From Circinella umbellata (taxonomy: Eukaryota > Mucoromycota > Mucoromycetes > Mucorales > Lichtheimiaceae): 64,000 nt of DNA. The notes beneath the pieces were generated by a model. That model ran no database searches. It worked only from the letters and a program-made list of their open reading frames with translations, and had not been told where the DNA came from. A program made the translations under genes and the position numbers. The DNA is taken from NCBI GenBank assembly GCA_025093555.1, contig JAIWNF010000008.1:248001-312000 (forward strand), read 5' to 3'. This document shows positions 60,097 through 64,000 of this stretch, one piece after another. The stretch's first letter is position 1. Each line of letters opens with the position of its first letter.

Positions 60097-63000
60097 CTAA
60101 GTCTTGGTAATATCCCCAAGTTGGGTTTTGTTCGGTTGTAAAGTTGGATACAAATAATAAACATATTCATTTGAGCTTGACACTGTATTTAACGTTCCAA
60201 CAAGACAATCCAGGTTTTCCGCTTCACATACGTAAATTTTTGAATGTCTAGGATCATCAGGTGGAGGTCCACAAGGCATACCATGTACTGTTAATTTAAT
60301 CAAGGTGAAAATTCTCACTAGTGCCAAGATCTTTTCAGTGCCTAAAAAGTTAGTAAAAGAAAGAACTCAATTTGTTAATAACGATATAGCTATTTTACAA
60401 TTGTATAGTATAAAATGACCATATTCTTACCATCATTGAACTTGTGTGAAAAAAACAGCAGTATCTCACCAAAAAATTCTCCCCAAACAAGCTCACTTCT
60501 GCTTTGTGTAGAACGAGCATAAACGTTAACTGGCAATGTTAACTTTACAAGAGTTGTAGGACGTTTTGATCGTTTATCCAGGTAAAATTTTGAATCATAA
60601 ATACACCCAGACTGTAAAAGTTTTTTGCCAATAACTACTGATTGGTAGACAAGAAAAGAAACAACCACACCTTTGATTCTCTTCCAAAAATATTTCACCA
60701 ATTCATCCAAATTAGAAATTCCAAATTTCTCCTCGATTTGGTTGAAATTCATGCAAGTTTCCAATACTTCCCATAATTCAGGTGCTGCTTCATTTGTTGA
60801 CAATGCAAAAACTTTTTTCCTACGATTCTCTTCAGTGATGGTGTCATCCATAATACATGATGTTACTGTAGAGAGAATAGATGCAGTTCCAGTTGCAGAA
60901 GTCGTCGCTGTAGATGAAGGAGTAGAAGCAGGTATTGAGTTTTTCAGATCATCTTTCTGTCTTTGATATTCTCGAATAGCTGAAAGTCTCATCATTACGT
61001 TTGCAGCATTTGAAGCAGGAGAAGATTTACTTTTTATCAATCGACTATACACACCGATTATTCTCTCTGATGGCCGAGTGCTGTAGGCACGGGTTGGTCC
61101 AAGATATTTCAATGCTTGGGGAATATGTCGTAAGTAGTGCATTACTGAAGTATAAAGATTGTGCTCCAATTTTTCCATTGCAAATATATGCCATTGATCT
61201 AAAAGACTTTATAAAAGTGTAATTATGAAATAGCATAGTTGCATCCATTTTAAAAATACGAGCACTTACATTTGGACCTTTGTAATATCTTCATTTGTAA
61301 CTTCCCAAGAAAGCGTTATGGAATATGCTTCAACCAAACCCAGTAAACAAGAAATTGCGTTTCTCTCACATCTTGACTGTTCCAATAATTCCGTCACAAT
61401 CGTTGGTATAATAAAAATGACAATGTCCACCCAATCTACTGCTCTGGCATGTTTTGGACGGCGTATCACATCTTGATAAAAACATAAAAGTAATAAATAT
61501 GATTGCAAACAATTAAATAAGATAACAAGTAGCTACTACCTATAGGTCTGCCCGTAAATGTTGATGGCAGAGTCTTAATTGATTCTTCTAAACACCGGCC
61601 AAGAGTGTCATTTTTCTTTTTTGAAAGACGAAATACTGAATTACTGTCCTTATTAAACATTTTCCATAAAAGTGGTCCCAAATTAGCGCCTATTAGATGA
61701 AGCTCATCGAGTCCTTTTTAATTAACAGCAAAAAAAATGTCAGCATTTGTAAATTATCTTCTAACTGATTATTTAATCTAGTACCTATTTTATTATATAA
61801 TATAAGGTTTTCAATAGTATACCTACCGAAGAAAAAGGGTCCAGAAAAAGACTTCAATTCTGCAAAAGGTGTAGGGCAATATAGACCGTGTTCCTGGAGA
61901 ATCCCAGTATTTTAGTCATTATTTCATGTTCTTATGTATATGTATATTTTTTTTATAAAAATTACCGGATCACCGTCTTTAAAATCTTTAATTTTACGAT
62001 TCTTTGGTAATAAGTTCGGACCCAAGAAGTATCTCCCATAACCTTTCCCTTTTGGACTTAGTAAGCGTGTGGTTTCAATTGTGCAGATCCTACAACCAAA
62101 ATTACTCGAGTGTCCCGAATGGTTGCAAAGATCAGTAACACCAACAATATTGCCTGAAGCAATAAGAAGATGTGCTTTTACTGTTAATTCTACATCATCT
62201 GAACCAATGATATGCATTCCAGAAGATTTTAACTGTTTCAATTCCTTGATAAGAGGTGAAAGAAGATGATGAAGTGCTGCCTTCTTTGGATTGCATGGAA
62301 GGATAGCCACTTGGATCATATTGCTTTCTAAATATCTATAATAATTAGTAATAAAAATAGAATCATTGATATTATGAACCAAACAATGTTGAGTAATGTG
62401 TTATTTTTTGATCTCAAAAACCTATAAGTTACCTGATTTCTCTTGGTAGGTTCAAGATGATAAGATGTACAATAGTCAATGATATTTTGGTTCTTTTAAA
62501 AGGTCTGAAGGCATCTACGAAAAGAGATAAACTTATATCTAAGGGCGAATCAAAAAGTTTTTCTTGATACTTGTTAAAGGATACACCATCAAAAATATCA
62601 GTTTTAATGGATGAAAAAAATGGGCCTTCTTCAGTTGAAGTGCTTTTGTTGGTATCACTTGAACGATCATCATCATTGCTTGAGCTGTGTTCTTTATCCA
62701 TGTCATTATTGTCGGCTGTCGTAGATGAATTATCAATAGGAGTGGATGAGCTATCAATATCCATATTGTTGGTATATTCCAGCACATCCTCAGTAGGTGT
62801 TATATCATCATTCCTACTACTGTCACTGGTTGTATTGCTAACATTACTACCATCGTCTGACATTTCTGCACAATAACGTAACGTTTCACGGCTTTTTGAT
62901 CGCCCAAGTAAAGATGCAAGCTGTCCAGCTAATGGGAAATAGCGCATGGAAGCCGTAGGCTTTGTATTGCTACTGTCTCTGTATCTTGGTTCATCACAAC

Positions 63001-63972
63001 CGGCACAAGATATATCACCTTCAGAAAAAATTTTGTAGCATTTTGAACATATGTGAAGATCTACTGCTTGCACAGGCATAAGGCTAAGTAACAGTTTTTC
63101 TGATAATTCAGGTGACAATAGTGGACAAGGTTCTACAACGTTCGAATAAGATTAATATCGTGTTTCACAAAAAAATACCAAAAAGGGAAAAAACGTACCG
63201 AACTCCTCATCCGTTATCCAGTCATTAAAAAAAGATAAGAATGCACGAAAAGTTTCTCTTGGGACACCTTTTGATAGCGCAAGTGACAATAAATCGAGGC
63301 TTTTTTCCTGGACTTTAGTCAATTTCTTGGGAGGAGGAATAATGAATTTTGGTGGTGTACTAGTATCACTATTCATATTACTATTGTTATTTTGACTATC
63401 TATGGCGGTGTTGTATTGTTGTTGATTCTCAGTACTTGTGATCGCCGCTTCATCATTAAATAGATTATCACCAAAGTCTGAATCATCAGTCTCTTCATCA
63501 CCAGAAGAAGTGGTTTGTATATAATCGTCTTGCTCATCTGTGAAATAATAATAATCCATATAGTGGTCCGGTGAATAACTTCTAAGGCTAGCAGCTATAG
63601 TCGCCGATTCCATGTAATTAACAGTTTGATCATCATGAGCTGGTTGGTCAGTTTCACCACTACTGGGATTTGTTTCATCAACATCAGACAACTGCTGCAT
63701 TCCTTCATCAACATGAACACTTTCGTGAGATGGATTTTGATCTGAAGATAAAGTGGGGCTATTGATATATAATAATATTTATTAATATGCTTTTTACAGT
63801 CCAATGACAGCATTAAAAATAAAAGTAGTATATACTTTAAATCGTTGTTATCTTCTTTCTCACGTTGCTGATTTTCACGTCGTCATTGTCTCCATTTTTC
63901 AAAGCATCGATCAACATGAGCCTCATATCTTGAAAACCGAATATCACAATCACAGAAATCACAGTGCTTCAT
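60097..63972 (-). CDS. CACTA (En/Spm) Tnp2-like transposase gene with an early TGA
   Basis: Nine minus-strand exons: 63972-63836, 63758-63199, 63132-62433, 62335-61966, 61893-61827, 61713-61540, 61471-61270, 61206-60431, 60341-60097. From the Met at 63700 the frame is open for 1011 aa. A zinc-ribbon (ICSKCY and CAGCDEPRY) is followed by an acidic Ser/Asp insert. Then come FVDAFRPFKRTKISLTIVHL, ILNLPREIRYLESNMIQVAI, HLLIASGNIVGVTDLCNHSG and GCRICT, which match the Tnp2/Transposase_21 pattern of CACTA elements. C-terminal blocks include HYLRHIPQALKYLGPTRAYS and SERIIGVYSRLI. Upstream exons would add 65 codons beginning with a CDFC...H...C-like motif, but codon 30 (63885-63883) is TGA. Either translation starts at 63700 or the copy has recently lost its N-terminus. 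Confidence 0.8.
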
Positions 63973-64000
63973 TGTTTTTAATTAATGTTGATTATATAAA

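Noticed and set aside
1..64000. CRISPR arrays, bacterial operons, riboswitches, rRNA or tRNA genes
   Set aside because: No regular short-repeat/spacer array, no Shine-Dalgarno-linked gene runs, and no conserved RNA gene sequence was seen; the intron-rich structure is eukaryotic.

Overview
The window looks like nuclear DNA of a filamentous fungus, most probably a Mucoromycotina (Mucorales-type) species. It is strongly AT-rich. Genes carry many short GT-AG introns, usually 50-110 bp with few pyrimidines. The secreted cellulase has the Mucorales arrangement of amino-terminal CBM1 modules followed by a GH45 domain. A protein family I remember only from Mucoromycota is present in two tandem copies. 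I see no rRNA, tRNA, CRISPR array or bacterial operon structure. Exon coordinates were worked out by hand from splice signals and checked for reading-frame continuity; family names rest on motifs recognised by eye, not on searches.

Layout. 0.4-2.5 kb: a divergent protein kinase with an 8-nt microexon. 2.5-5.9 kb: gene-poor, with two terminal-inverted-repeat elements (3802-4079 and 5005-5863). 5.9-17.1 kb: a 5-6 kb block present twice in direct orientation at high identity. Each copy has one seven-exon gene for an uncharacterised 521-aa protein, a GCAGTACT-bordered element and degenerate coding remnants; a 195-bp minisatellite marks the left side of copy 2.

17.7-22.7 kb: a Drs2-type P4-ATPase flippase. 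24.4-26.6 kb: an arrestin-related trafficking adaptor with two PPxY motifs. 27.1-28.5 kb: a zeta-crystallin-like quinone oxidoreductase. 29.8-31.1 kb: two small unknown proteins. 31.1-36.0 kb: gene-poor, with two pogo/Fot-like repeat ends. 36.0-37.6 kb: a Bub2/Cdc16-type TBC GAP. 39.8-41.8 kb: the GH45 endoglucanase. 43.5-44.2 kb: a bZIP factor. 44.7-46.0 kb: a probable GPI-anchored family-14-like polysaccharide lyase. 46.1-47.4 kb: the splicing factor Syf2. 48.7-50.5 kb: a SEL1-repeat/MYND protein. 50.7-52.0 kb: two small unknown proteins. 55.4-56.6 kb: a two-finger GATA factor. 58.6-59.5 kb: the 3' remnant of a LINE. 60.1-64.0 kb: a CACTA/Tnp2-like transposase gene with one early in-frame TGA.

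Most genes are ordinary housekeeping, trafficking or regulatory genes with no obvious shared pathway. The flippase and the arrestin adaptor both act in membrane traffic, and the GH45 and lyase genes flank a bZIP gene. The least explained material is the duplicated block at 5.9-17.1 kb: an intact unknown gene family sitting among element ends and a minisatellite.
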